A stretch of DNA of 10,043 nt from an uncultured Acidobacteriota bacterium (GTDB taxonomy: Bacteria > Acidobacteriota > Blastocatellia > RBC074), in NCBI GenBank assembly GCA_937967285.1, contig CALBSU010000874.1:1-10043 (forward strand). Reading direction: 5' to 3'. The position numbers were made by a program, and so were the translations under genes. This document shows, piece by piece, positions 1 to 10,043 of the stretch; the first letter of the stretch is position 1; every line of letters starts with the position of its first letter. The notes under the pieces are model-generated. The model was not told the DNA's origin, made no database searches, and was given only the letters and a program-made list of their open reading frames with translations.

Positions 1-222
<222 letters not shown>

Positions 223-239
223 CCCTTTCCTCTTGCACA

Positions 240-264
240 GTTATGTTAACATTGTTAACATAAC
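240..264. promoter_or_regulatory. 25-bp perfect palindrome, candidate operator
   Basis: The arms GTTATGTTAACA (240-251) and TGTTAACATAAC (253-264) are exact reverse complements around one central T. The 8-mer TGTTAACA also occurs twice directly (244-251 and 253-260), since it is itself nearly self-complementary. A perfect 12-bp dyad with one central base, in a non-coding segment ahead of an HTH gene, is typical of an operator for a dimeric repressor. It has no T-tract, and its high AT content makes a terminator unlikely. The cognate regulator is not shown by the sequence; the product of the HTH gene starting at 381 is one candidate. Confidence 0.55.
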
Positions 265-297
265 TCCCCATTCACTACGGTTCAAAGTGATGCAGGA

Positions 298-376
<79 letters not shown>

Positions 377-380
377 ACAG

Positions 381-584
<204 letters not shown>

Positions 585-599
585 CTGATCGGTTCTGTT

Positions 600-612
600 C
601 GCGATTGTCGCG
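600..612. promoter_or_regulatory. Short dyad upstream of umuD-like gene
   Basis: CGCGA (600-604) and TCGCG (608-612) form a 5-bp dyad around TTG. It contains the hexamer TGTCGC (606-611), which recurs in the larger dyad at 632-661. It is a possible operator half-site; the length alone is weak evidence. Confidence 0.3.
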
Positions 613-631
613 GAGATATTTAACGCCCCAA

Positions 632-661
632 CTGTCGCAGGGATGAAACCTAATGCGACAG
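632..661. promoter_or_regulatory. Inverted repeat CTGTCGCA-N14-TGCGACAG, candidate operator of the umuDC operon
   Basis: Exact 8-bp arms at 632-639 and 654-661 are separated by 14 bp and end 22 bp before the likely umuD start. Arm and spacing geometry fits a dimeric regulator contacting the same DNA face two turns apart. The hexamer TGTCGC within the arm also occurs at 606-611. The site does not match the E. coli LexA box. SOS control is expected for umuDC genes in general, but the regulator here is inferred, not seen. Confidence 0.45.
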
Positions 662-683
662 ACAAAACAAGAGAGTGTGTGAG

Positions 684-1069
684 ATGGAGAGGTTTACGGG
701 ATTTCCCTCGCAGGCGCAGGATCATCGGCAGCCGGCGTTGAATCTGCATGGGTTACTGGTTCGGGCGCCGCTGAGCACGTTTTTCGTGCGGTTCGAGGGC
801 GATGCGATGACGGGGGAGAGGATATTCGACGGGGATCTGCTGGTGATCGAGCGTGGGACGCGGTATGCGGGAGGAGAGATAGTGCTGGCATTTGTGAGGG
901 GTGAGAGGGTGGTTCGCCGGCTGGAGAAACGGGATGACGGGTACTGGCTGTGTCCGGGGAATGCGAGGTACGGCGAGATCCGCGCGGGAGAAGATGCAGA
1001 GATCTTCGGGCGGGTGATTCATTCGATCACGCATCATCTGCGGGTGAGCAGGCTGATGCCGGGGGCGCG

Positions 1070-1073
<4 letters not shown>
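684..1073 (+). CDS. umuD: UmuD'-like subunit of DNA polymerase V, short form lacking catalytic Ser/Lys
   Basis: A 129-residue S24-type (LexA/UmuD) C-terminal domain. It aligns with E. coli UmuD from its cleavage point: GFPSQAQDH here matches GFPSPAADY after Cys24. The conserved ST.FV....GD.M, FDGDLLVIER, GEIVLAFV.GE and FGRVIHSI segments follow. In UmuD, Ser60 (GDSM) and Lys97 (FTVKKL) perform RecA-stimulated self-cleavage. Here the equivalents are Ala41 (GCG, 804-806) and Arg78 (CGC, 915-917), so it should not self-cleave. Start: ATG 684 has AAGAGAG at 669-675 with good spacing; GTG 675 is possible but would leave no room for that site. An in-frame TAA at 651-653 excludes an N-terminal arm. 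The stop overlaps the umuC start (ATGA 1070-1073), implying coupled synthesis of a UmuD'2C complex. Known family role: converts UmuC to an active translesion polymerase. Confidence 0.88.
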
Positions 1074-2329
<1,256 letters not shown>

Positions 2330-2356
2330 ACGGCGGAGTTTGATTATCGGCTATCG

Positions 2357-2389
2357 ATCGTTCATCATTCGGGACTCACCATTCCCGAA
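2357..2389. other. Degenerate heptads with a hairpin between umuC and the hydrolase gene
   Basis: Four consecutive 7-mers, ATCGTTC, ATCATTC, GGGACTC and ACCATTC (2357-2384), share a -TTC/-CTC ending. The segment also forms a hairpin: TTCGGGA (2368-2374) pairs with TCCCGAA (2383-2389) around an 8-base loop. No T-tract follows, so a strong intrinsic terminator is doubtful. It sits just ahead of the hydrolase ribosome-binding site at 2394-2397. Confidence 0.45.
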
Positions 2390-2393
2390 AAAT

Positions 2394-2397
2394 GGAG
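2394..2397 (+). promoter_or_regulatory. Shine-Dalgarno GGAG that sets the hydrolase start
   Basis: GGAG lies eight bases before ATG 2406. It favours that codon over the upstream in-frame start at 2340, and ATG 2406 also opens directly into a signal peptide. Confidence 0.7.
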
Positions 2398-2405
2398 CAT
2401 TGCCG

Positions 2406-3809
2406 ATGAACAGAAAATTACTCCTGCCGTTGATCCTGCTGATCATGTGCGGCAACGCATTCGGTCAGACCGAGCGTTTCGAGCTCGGCCAGAGGCTGCG
2501 GGCCTGCGAGGCCGCCTGGGACCGGCAGTCTGATGCCGTTGCGCGACGCCTCGCGGTCGAGCGCCTGAAAAAATCGGTCAACCTCTTCTTTTCGCTCAAG
2601 CTGAAGGAGGCCGGGCGTGAGCTCGACCTGGCCAGGCTGGCGCTAAGCGGCATCGCCGAGCCTCCGGCCGAGAGGATGTGGGCCGAGTCGCTTTACATCA
2701 GCCCGGCTGCGCGACTGATCGATGCGGGCCGGGAAGAGTTGTCGCTGGAGCTGAGGCAGCTCTATCCCGAAGGCGCGGAGGTTCCGAAGAAGGCATCGCT
2801 GCGACTGACGCTTCTGTCCGGCGGCAGGCGGACGGGCGACGCGCGGGGATACGAGATCGCAGGCATTCCTCAGCGGATCGCCTTCAACCTGAAGTCGCTG
2901 CCGGAGGGCGACTACACTTTGCGGGCGGAGGTGATGATCGGCGGCAGGGTTCTGGCCGCGACCGAACAGACCATCTCCGCGGCGCGCAATCTGGCGGCGA
3001 GGATCGCATCGCTCAAGGGGCAGACACAGATGCAGGATAGTTCGTCGTCGGAGACGGTCCGTTCGCTCGCTGCCCTGCTCGGAGCGCTGGCCGACGGCCA
3101 GACGATGGAGACAAATTATCCGGCGGCGCGACTGCTGCGTGAGGCGGAAGAGGCAGCCGCCGGGAAAAGAGCCTACGGGGGAGCCGGACAGTTCTGGATG
3201 ACGCTGAAGATCGCGAGCGGGACGGTCCCGGTGAGGTTGCAGGCGCCCCGCGCGGCTTCTGGCGGATCGCCCCTGCCTCTGGTCATCGCCCTCCACGGCG
3301 CGGGAGGCAGCGAGAACCTCTTCTTCGACGGCTACGGGAACGGGGCGATTGCGAAGCTCTGCGAGGAGCGGGGCTGGCTGCTGGTCGCTCCGCGCGGAAC
3401 GACAGGGTTCACGCCGGGCCGGGCCGCGGAGATCATCGATTCGGTGGCAGGGCTCTACCCGGTCGATCGCCGGAGGGTCTTTCTGGTCGGTCATTCGATG
3501 GGAGCCGCGCAGGCCGTCGCCTCGGCGCAGAGCGCGCCACAGAAGTTCGCCGCACTGGCAGCGCTCGGAGGAGGCGGCCAGATCCAGCCGGATTCCGCGA
3601 TCGCCGATCTTCCCTTCTTCATCGGCGCCGGCTCGGAGGACTTCGCACTCGCCAATGCCCGGCGACTGGAATCGGCTCTCAAAACGCGCCAGGTCAAACG
3701 CATCGTCATGCGCGAATACCCTGACGTCGAACATCTGGTCGTCGTTCAGGTCGCGCTGCCGGACGTCTTCAGATTTCTCGACGAAGTATCGGAGGCACCT
3801 AAGCGATGA
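2406..3809 (+). CDS. Secreted alpha/beta hydrolase, PHB-depolymerase/feruloyl-esterase-like
   Basis: 467 residues starting at ATG 2406. A classic signal peptide (MNRK, hydrophobic 5-15, cleavage near AFG-Q at 20/21) predicts export. Residues about 24-85 are charged and helical and resemble no catalytic unit. About 96-195 looks like a beta-sandwich accessory domain (alternating beta strands, EGDYTLRAEVMIGG). The C-terminal third (about 285-460) is an alpha/beta hydrolase: oxyanion-hole LHGAGG (296-301), nucleophile elbow GHSMG with Ser364, likely Asp412 in GAGSEDFA, and His443 in DVEHLVV. The order and spacing of these motifs resemble the esterase/PHB-depolymerase (LpqC-like) group. The substrate is unknown; an ester is likely. 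It overlaps the next gene by ATGA, so the two form an operon. Function beyond 'hydrolase' is inference. Confidence 0.82.
   Translation: MNRKLLLPLILLIMCGNAFGQTERFELGQRLRACEAAWDRQSDAVARRLAVERLKKSVNLFFSLKLKEAGRELDLARLALSGIAEPPAERMWAESLYISPAARLIDAGREELSLELRQLYPEGAEVPKKASLRLTLLSGGRRTGDARGYEIAGIPQRIAFNLKSLPEGDYTLRAEVMIGGRVLAATEQTISAARNLAARIASLKGQTQMQDSSSSETVRSLAALLGALADGQTMETNYPAARLLREAEEAAAGKRAYGGAGQFWMTLKIASGTVPVRLQAPRAASGGSPLPLVIALHGAGGSENLFFDGYGNGAIAKLCEERGWLLVAPRGTTGFTPGRAAEIIDSVAGLYPVDRRRVFLVGHSMGAAQAVASAQSAPQKFAALAALGGGGQIQPDSAIADLPFFIGAGSEDFALANARRLESALKTRQVKRIVMREYPDVEHLVVVQVALPDVFRFLDEVSEAPKR
3791..3795 (+). promoter_or_regulatory. Shine-Dalgarno GGAGG of the SBBP gene, inside the hydrolase 3' end
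   Basis: GGAGG is ten bases before ATG 3806 and lies within the hydrolase coding sequence. It supports efficient reinitiation at the overlapping ATGA and fixes the start of the propeller protein. Confidence 0.65.
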
Positions 3810-5302
3810 ACAGACTGATCGCGAGTATGACGGTATTGATCGCGGCAATCGCCTGGCCTGCCTGGCAGAACCGCGGACCTGAGTACGAAATAGAAACCCG
3901 GACCTATCTCGGCAAAGGGATTGCCGGCATCCGGGATGTCGACGTCGACGCGGATGGCAACATCTACGCCACAGGCGGCGCGACCGCCTCGCCGGATCTG
4001 CCGAATTCGCTGCAGCCGGATTTCGGCGGACGGCAGGACGTGATCGTGCTCAAGATATCGAGGGATGGAAAGCTGCTCTGGTGGCGCCTGATCGGAGGTC
4101 CGAATCATGATCGCGCCTATGCGATCGAGGTCGGCAGTGACGGCGGGATCTATCTGGCGGGCCGGGCCGGTGAGGGATTCCCGACCACGCGCGGGGTCGT
4201 CCAGCCGGATTTCGGCGGCGACGTCGAGTCGCGCCCCGACAGCCTGTACGGAAAGCAGGACGGTTTTCTGGCCCGGCTCGACCGTGACGGCAAGCTGATC
4301 TGGTCCAGCTACTTCGGCGGCAAGGGGGACGACTTCATACGCGACATCGATGTCGACGCCGGGGGCGCGATCCACGTAGCATCGACTTCGGTCTCGTTTC
4401 CCTTCCCTCACGTAACGACCGGCGAACCTCACGCCGGCAGGCACGACGGCGTGGTGGCGAGGGTCTCGAGCGACGGTAAAAAAGTCCTCTGGGCGACTCA
4501 TATCGGCGGATCCGGGAACGACTTCGAGGGGCCGTCGATCCGTGTCGACAGGGACGGCAACACATATGCTGTCGGCAGTACCAATTCAACGGATCTGAAG
4601 ATCAGAGGAGCAATCCAGGAGAAGGCCGGCGGAGGCTATGATCTTCACCTCGTCAAATACGGCCGGACGGGCGAACTACTCTGGCATACCTACATCGGCG
4701 GACCGATGGATGAGGGAACCGAGACACATCAACTGGCCGTCGACGGCAAAGGCTCGGCGGTGGTCGGCGTGACGACTTTTTCGGATACCGGGCTCGCGCT
4801 CGGCGAGAAATCGTGGGACAAGACATACAACGGCACCGGCAGCGACGGTACCGGCAACTACACCAACTATCCGGGCGACATATTCCTCGTCAAATTCTCG
4901 ACTGACGGAAAAGCCGTTCTCGGATCGACATACTTCGGAGGCCGCTTCGGCGAGGGCATTGAAGGAATCGACGTCGATGCCGAGGGCAACATCCACATCA
5001 CAGGCGGCACTTTCTCGCCGGATCTGCCGATGGTCAATGCTGTCCAGGCGCAGCCGGGAAGATTTCCGGACTATTTCGCGGCGGTCTTTTCCCCGAATCT
5101 GGACCGGCTGCTCTTCAGCACCTTCATTGGAGGTAACGGGTGGGATGTCGCACGTGCCTGCGTGGTCGGAACCGACGGCAGATTCGTCTTCTCGGGTGAG
5201 GCACGCTCGACGAACATCAAGGTCTCCGGCAGGCGCATCGCCCCGCCGGCTGAGGGCGAAAAGGAGAATGCCCTGCTCGTCGTGCTGAGCAGAAAGAAAT
5301 GA
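3806..5302 (+). CDS. Secreted SBBP-repeat beta-propeller protein
   Basis: 498 residues with a hydrophobic N-terminal segment (about 5-20) that can act as a signal peptide or anchor. The mature part consists of repeats typical of SBBP ('seven-bladed beta-propeller') proteins: a DVDADGNIY-type strand, then D.F..K...DGK.LW...(Y/F)(I/F)GG. The closing strand, a three-residue lead-in plus GG, recurs at LIGG (95-98), YFGG (169-172), HIGG (232-235), YIGG (296-299), YFGG (376-379) and FIGG (440-443). With the first YLGK (34-37) and the C-terminal strand this gives seven units, enough to close one propeller. No catalytic residues are recognisable; such proteins generally bind or scaffold. Coupling to the secreted hydrolase (ATGA 3806-3809) suggests a shared extracellular role (inference). 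Confidence 0.88.
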   Translation: MNRLIASMTVLIAAIAWPAWQNRGPEYEIETRTYLGKGIAGIRDVDVDADGNIYATGGATASPDLPNSLQPDFGGRQDVIVLKISRDGKLLWWRLIGGPNHDRAYAIEVGSDGGIYLAGRAGEGFPTTRGVVQPDFGGDVESRPDSLYGKQDGFLARLDRDGKLIWSSYFGGKGDDFIRDIDVDAGGAIHVASTSVSFPFPHVTTGEPHAGRHDGVVARVSSDGKKVLWATHIGGSGNDFEGPSIRVDRDGNTYAVGSTNSTDLKIRGAIQEKAGGGYDLHLVKYGRTGELLWHTYIGGPMDEGTETHQLAVDGKGSAVVGVTTFSDTGLALGEKSWDKTYNGTGSDGTGNYTNYPGDIFLVKFSTDGKAVLGSTYFGGRFGEGIEGIDVDAEGNIHITGGTFSPDLPMVNAVQAQPGRFPDYFAAVFSPNLDRLLFSTFIGGNGWDVARACVVGTDGRFVFSGEARSTNIKVSGRRIAPPAEGEKENALLVVLSRKK

Positions 5303-5313
5303 CGGCATGGAAG

Positions 5314-5406
<93 letters not shown>

Positions 5407-5417
5407 GGTACTCGCCC

Positions 5418-7075
<1,658 letters not shown>

Positions 7076-7079
7076 GCTC

Positions 7080-8213
<1,134 letters not shown>

Positions 8214-8572
8214 GAGATCATCTGTGTTCCTGTGTTATGAAAACCGGGCCCCGCGAGACCCGGAGATCGCGGCTCGCAAGCGGGCACACGACCATCCCTG
8301 CGGATTTTCAGCTTAAGCCTGGACCCCTTCAGGTTTCGAAGGGATTCGTTGATGACGTATTGTTCGAGCGGAGAAGATAATGCAGGTGAAAGCGCAAGCA
8401 TACCGTTCGGGCGGTTCAACGGCGGCTTCAGGTGTGCAGTTTCAGGATTGCGACAGTCACGCTCCGGTTCGCTGCCGGAGCCGATCGGAAATAAAGGCAT
8501 TTTGTGCCTCGTTGGTTGCTATTATCGTCGGGCTGGACCTGCAAAAAATGGTCCGGCCCTGTAAGAGTACGG
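8214..8572. other. 359-bp gap upstream of pntA1, hairpin-rich, no gene recognised
   Basis: No credible gene; open frames here overlap and lack family features. It should contain the pnt promoter, but I found no convincing -35/-10 pair on the minus strand. Several short stems occur: CCGGG 8244-8248 with CCCGG 8259-8263; CCCTTC 8325-8330 with GAAGGG 8338-8343; CCGTT 8403-8407 with AACGG 8418-8422; GCTCCGG 8461-8467 with CCGGAGC 8475-8481; plus the stem at 8530-8559. In a GC-rich region some are expected by chance. Confidence 0.6.
8530..8559 (-). terminator. Possible terminator hairpin of the secreted-protein gene
   Basis: GGGCTGGACC (8530-8539) pairs with GGTCCGGCCC (8550-8559), ten pairs with one G-U, and a 10-base A-rich loop. 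It starts 13 bases past the stop of the minus-strand secreted-protein gene, a normal place for a terminator. The usual T-tract is missing, so it may instead protect the 3' end or mark a Rho-type end. Confidence 0.4.
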
Positions 8573-9247
8573 TTACTGCCTGCTGAAGACCAGAGTGACT
8601 TCGTCCCAGCCGGCGAGAAGATTGACCGTCCGCTTGACTCTCAGCTCTTTGCCGCCGTCGGCAAGCTCCCAAAGTTCACGGACCGACGAAGTGACGACCG
8701 ATCCCTGCGTATCGAACTCGCGCAGGAGATGCAGTTCGATGCTCTTGTTTGGAGTCTTCCAGATCGCCTTGCGACGCAGCCTGCCGGGGGAAAGACCGCT
8801 CAGTTCCCTGACCCGTTCCTCGCCGTCCAGACGGCAGTTCATGCGCCTGATGACGGTCGAAAAGGCGCGTCCCCTGGCGACATTGACCCGGCTGGTGCTC
8901 GAAACCGTCCCGGTATCCGCGAACGCGCTTCCGGCAACTCCCGTAGCGGGACCGGGCGACGAACTGTGACCGGCAACCTCGCCGAAAGTATTGAGATTGC
9001 TGGTTCTCGGCTGGTCCTGTGAGACCGTCTGACTGAGATCCCCTTCGACCTTTGCCTCGAAGGAGATCTGATTTTCATCCTGCCTGACATTCAGAATGTA
9101 GCTCTTCAGACCGGCAGGCACGTCACGAGTCTTCTTCGTGTCGAGCACCCAGGTTCCTGCAAAATCCGACTTCGACTGCGCCACAGCCGCGCCCGCCAGG
9201 ATACCGAGCATCAGGACGGTTGCCGACGCCAAATACATTCTCTTCAT
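8573..9247 (-). CDS. Small secreted protein of the acidobacterial 'F(S/A)GTW' type, function unknown
   Basis: 224 residues from ATG 9247-9245. The signal peptide is clear: MKRM, hydrophobic 5-21, cleavage near AVA-Q (23/24). The mature part opens with SDFAGTWVLDTKKT (27-40), like the 'FSGTWKLD..KS' start of small secreted proteins common in Acidobacteria. It ends with ELWELADGGKELRVKRTV (191-208) and LVFSRQ, which I recall as the end of the same family. The middle (about 85-125) is rich in Gly, Ser and Thr and looks like a flexible insert. Only one internal Cys (138). A lipocalin-like beta barrel is plausible but unproven. Start: AGGAGG at 9259-9254 with six-base spacing rules out the longer frame from 9319. 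It is monocistronic by context, with a candidate promoter and terminator. Confidence 0.75.
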   Translation of the reverse strand: MKRMYLASATVLMLGILAGAAVAQSKSDFAGTWVLDTKKTRDVPAGLKSYILNVRQDENQISFEAKVEGDLSQTVSQDQPRTSNLNTFGEVAGHSSSPGPATGVAGSAFADTGTVSSTSRVNVARGRAFSTVIRRMNCRLDGEERVRELSGLSPGRLRRKAIWKTPNKSIELHLLREFDTQGSVVTSSVRELWELADGGKELRVKRTVNLLAGWDEVTLVFSRQ

Positions 9248-9253
9248 GTCGTG

Positions 9254-9259
9254 CCTCCT
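9254..9259 (-). promoter_or_regulatory. Shine-Dalgarno AGGAGG of the secreted-protein gene
   Basis: On the minus strand AGGAGG stands six bases before ATG 9247 and is a near-perfect SD. It decides the start against the upstream in-frame ATG at 9319. Confidence 0.8.
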
Positions 9260-9384
9260 GTTCGGTCGGGAATTGAAGGGTTCCCCGCTAATGCGATTCC
9301 GTATTTTCTGTTTCCGCAATGTCTTCGAGGTCGAATGCCTGCGAAGTATCAGTAATTGTCGCTGTCTCTATGGCTGCGATTAAA

Positions 9385-9412
9385 AAGATAAACTATTTTT
9401 ACAGTTTCGCAA
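9385..9412 (-). promoter_or_regulatory. Candidate sigma70-type promoter of the secreted-protein gene
   Basis: On the minus strand TTGCGA (9412-9407) is followed after 16 bp by TATCTT (9390-9385), in an AT-rich patch that stands out from the GC-rich surroundings. This predicts a leader of about 130 nt. No other strong pair was seen in the gap between 9248 and 9467. Confidence 0.4.
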
Positions 9413-9467
9413 CAGATTTAGCAAGACGGTGGCCGGAAATTTTTGGAAGGAGCGTGGATGGCTGCGG

Positions 9468-10043
9468 TCATCTTTCGCGAAGTTGAAGGTTGCGGCTCAG
9501 AGGAAGAAACCCTTTCAGTCTGACCGGATTCGAGACGAGGTGCAGGATCACAAGCAGGATACCGACACCCGCCGGAATGAAGAGTCCGAGCGAGAGGGCG
9601 ATCGAAGTGAAGAAGAGGACGATGCTCAGGCCGACAAGCAGCGAAGCCGCATCGGGCGCCGGCCGATCCCTGAGAACCAGAAAGATGATCAGACTGACGG
9701 CGAACCAGCCGACGAAATTATGAAACGGGATGCCGTAGTATTCGCCAGGATTGACCCATCGCCAGTAACCGAGCTGATTGGCGGCCAGCGGATCGATGAC
9801 GAGATCGACGGCAGTCATCCAGCCGGCGGCCAGCAGCGCCTCGATCAGCGGATTCAGATCGAACCTGAGCAGCAACTGGCGTGAGTAGGAGACGAGCACC
9901 ATCCACGCGCTGAGCATAACGACGGGCACGCGGAACAACTGCGGGATGAGAACCTCGGTATATGAATATTCGCTGAAGATGAAGCCGTATCTGACCCCGA
10001 GAACTTCAGCGGCGAATCCCGTCAGAGCAGCCGCGGCGAGCCA
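9468..10043 (-). CDS. cruF: Carotenoid biosynthesis protein, CruF/DUF422-like hydratase (5' end outside window)
   Basis: The reading frame is open from the right edge (first codon 10043-10041) to TGA 9470-9468, giving 191 visible residues with no start in the window. The visible sequence includes AEVLGVRYGFIFSEYSYTEVL near the edge, then AAGWMTAVDLVIDPLAANQLGYWRW, and GEYYGIPFHNFVGWF. These correspond to the CruF hallmarks of an Asp-rich membrane helix, W.W and G.P..NF.GW. Several hydrophobic segments fit a polytopic membrane enzyme. The CruF family adds water at C-1' of carotenoid psi-ends (gamma-carotene or C50 precursors). Which carotenoid is made here cannot be told. No neighbouring carotenoid genes are visible. 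The symbol is by similarity and is tentative. The first ATG in view (9938) is internal. Confidence 0.85.
   Translation of the reverse strand, partial: WLAAAALTGFAAEVLGVRYGFIFSEYSYTEVLIPQLFRVPVVMLSAWMVLVSYSRQLLLRFDLNPLIEALLAAGWMTAVDLVIDPLAANQLGYWRWVNPGEYYGIPFHNFVGWFAVSLIIFLVLRDRPAPDAASLLVGLSIVLFFTSIALSLGLFIPAGVGILLVILHLVSNPVRLKGFLPLSRNLQLRER

Noticed and set aside
240..264. E. coli-type LexA box
   Set aside because: The dyad does not contain CTG-N10-CAG; only the general operator form fits.
2643..3848. 401-codon open frame on the minus strand
   Set aside because: Opposite the hydrolase, whose catalytic motifs fix the coding strand.
9248..9319. Longer start of the secreted protein at 9319
   Set aside because: No SD there, and the extra 24 residues would place a charged stretch before a clear signal peptide; AGGAGG before ATG 9247 decides.
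9429..9884. 151-codon plus-strand frame, Arg/Asp/Glu-rich
   Set aside because: Antisense of the CruF-like gene; charged low-complexity shadow.

Overview
The window looks like chromosomal DNA of a GC-rich environmental bacterium, most likely Acidobacteriota (Solibacter/Blastocatellia-like). The evidence is a TIGR03437-type C-terminal domain at the left edge (a family first described as a Solibacter paralogous domain), a secreted 'F(S/A)GTW' protein, a seven-repeat SBBP propeller and compact operons with ATGA overlaps. The taxonomic call is inference. I see no rRNA, tRNA, CRISPR array or transposase.

Left part (1-2329, + strand): the tail of a TIGR03437-type protein ends inside a block of heptanucleotide repeats. 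Two inverted-repeat cassettes of GTAGAAA/GTAAAAA heptads flank a short unique segment that carries a 25-bp palindrome. A small excisionase-like HTH gene follows, then a umuDC-type translesion polymerase operon. The UmuD-like protein is unusual in three ways: it begins where mature UmuD' begins, the catalytic Ser is Ala, and the catalytic Lys is Arg. It therefore looks like a UmuD' made directly, without self-cleavage. UmuC is full length with its catalytic acidic residues intact.

Middle (2330-5302, + strand): a secreted alpha/beta hydrolase (PHB-depolymerase/feruloyl-esterase-like fold) is translationally coupled to a secreted SBBP beta-propeller protein. The following convergent gap holds a 42-bp-arm nested inverted repeat, which could be a bidirectional terminator and/or a mobile palindromic element.

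Right part (5418-10043, all - strand): a three-gene proton-translocating NAD(P) transhydrogenase operon is transcribed pntA1-pntA2-pntB, with tight spacing. Upstream of it lie a hairpin-rich 359-bp gap, a small secreted protein with a clear SD and candidate promoter, and the 3' part of a CruF-like carotenoid hydratase gene that runs off the right edge.

Functionally these are separate modules: SOS/mutagenesis, a secreted enzyme with a propeller partner, NADPH supply from the proton gradient, and carotenoid synthesis. The most novel item is the umuDC locus: a pre-truncated, catalytically dead UmuD behind an HTH gene, two dyads and repeat cassettes.
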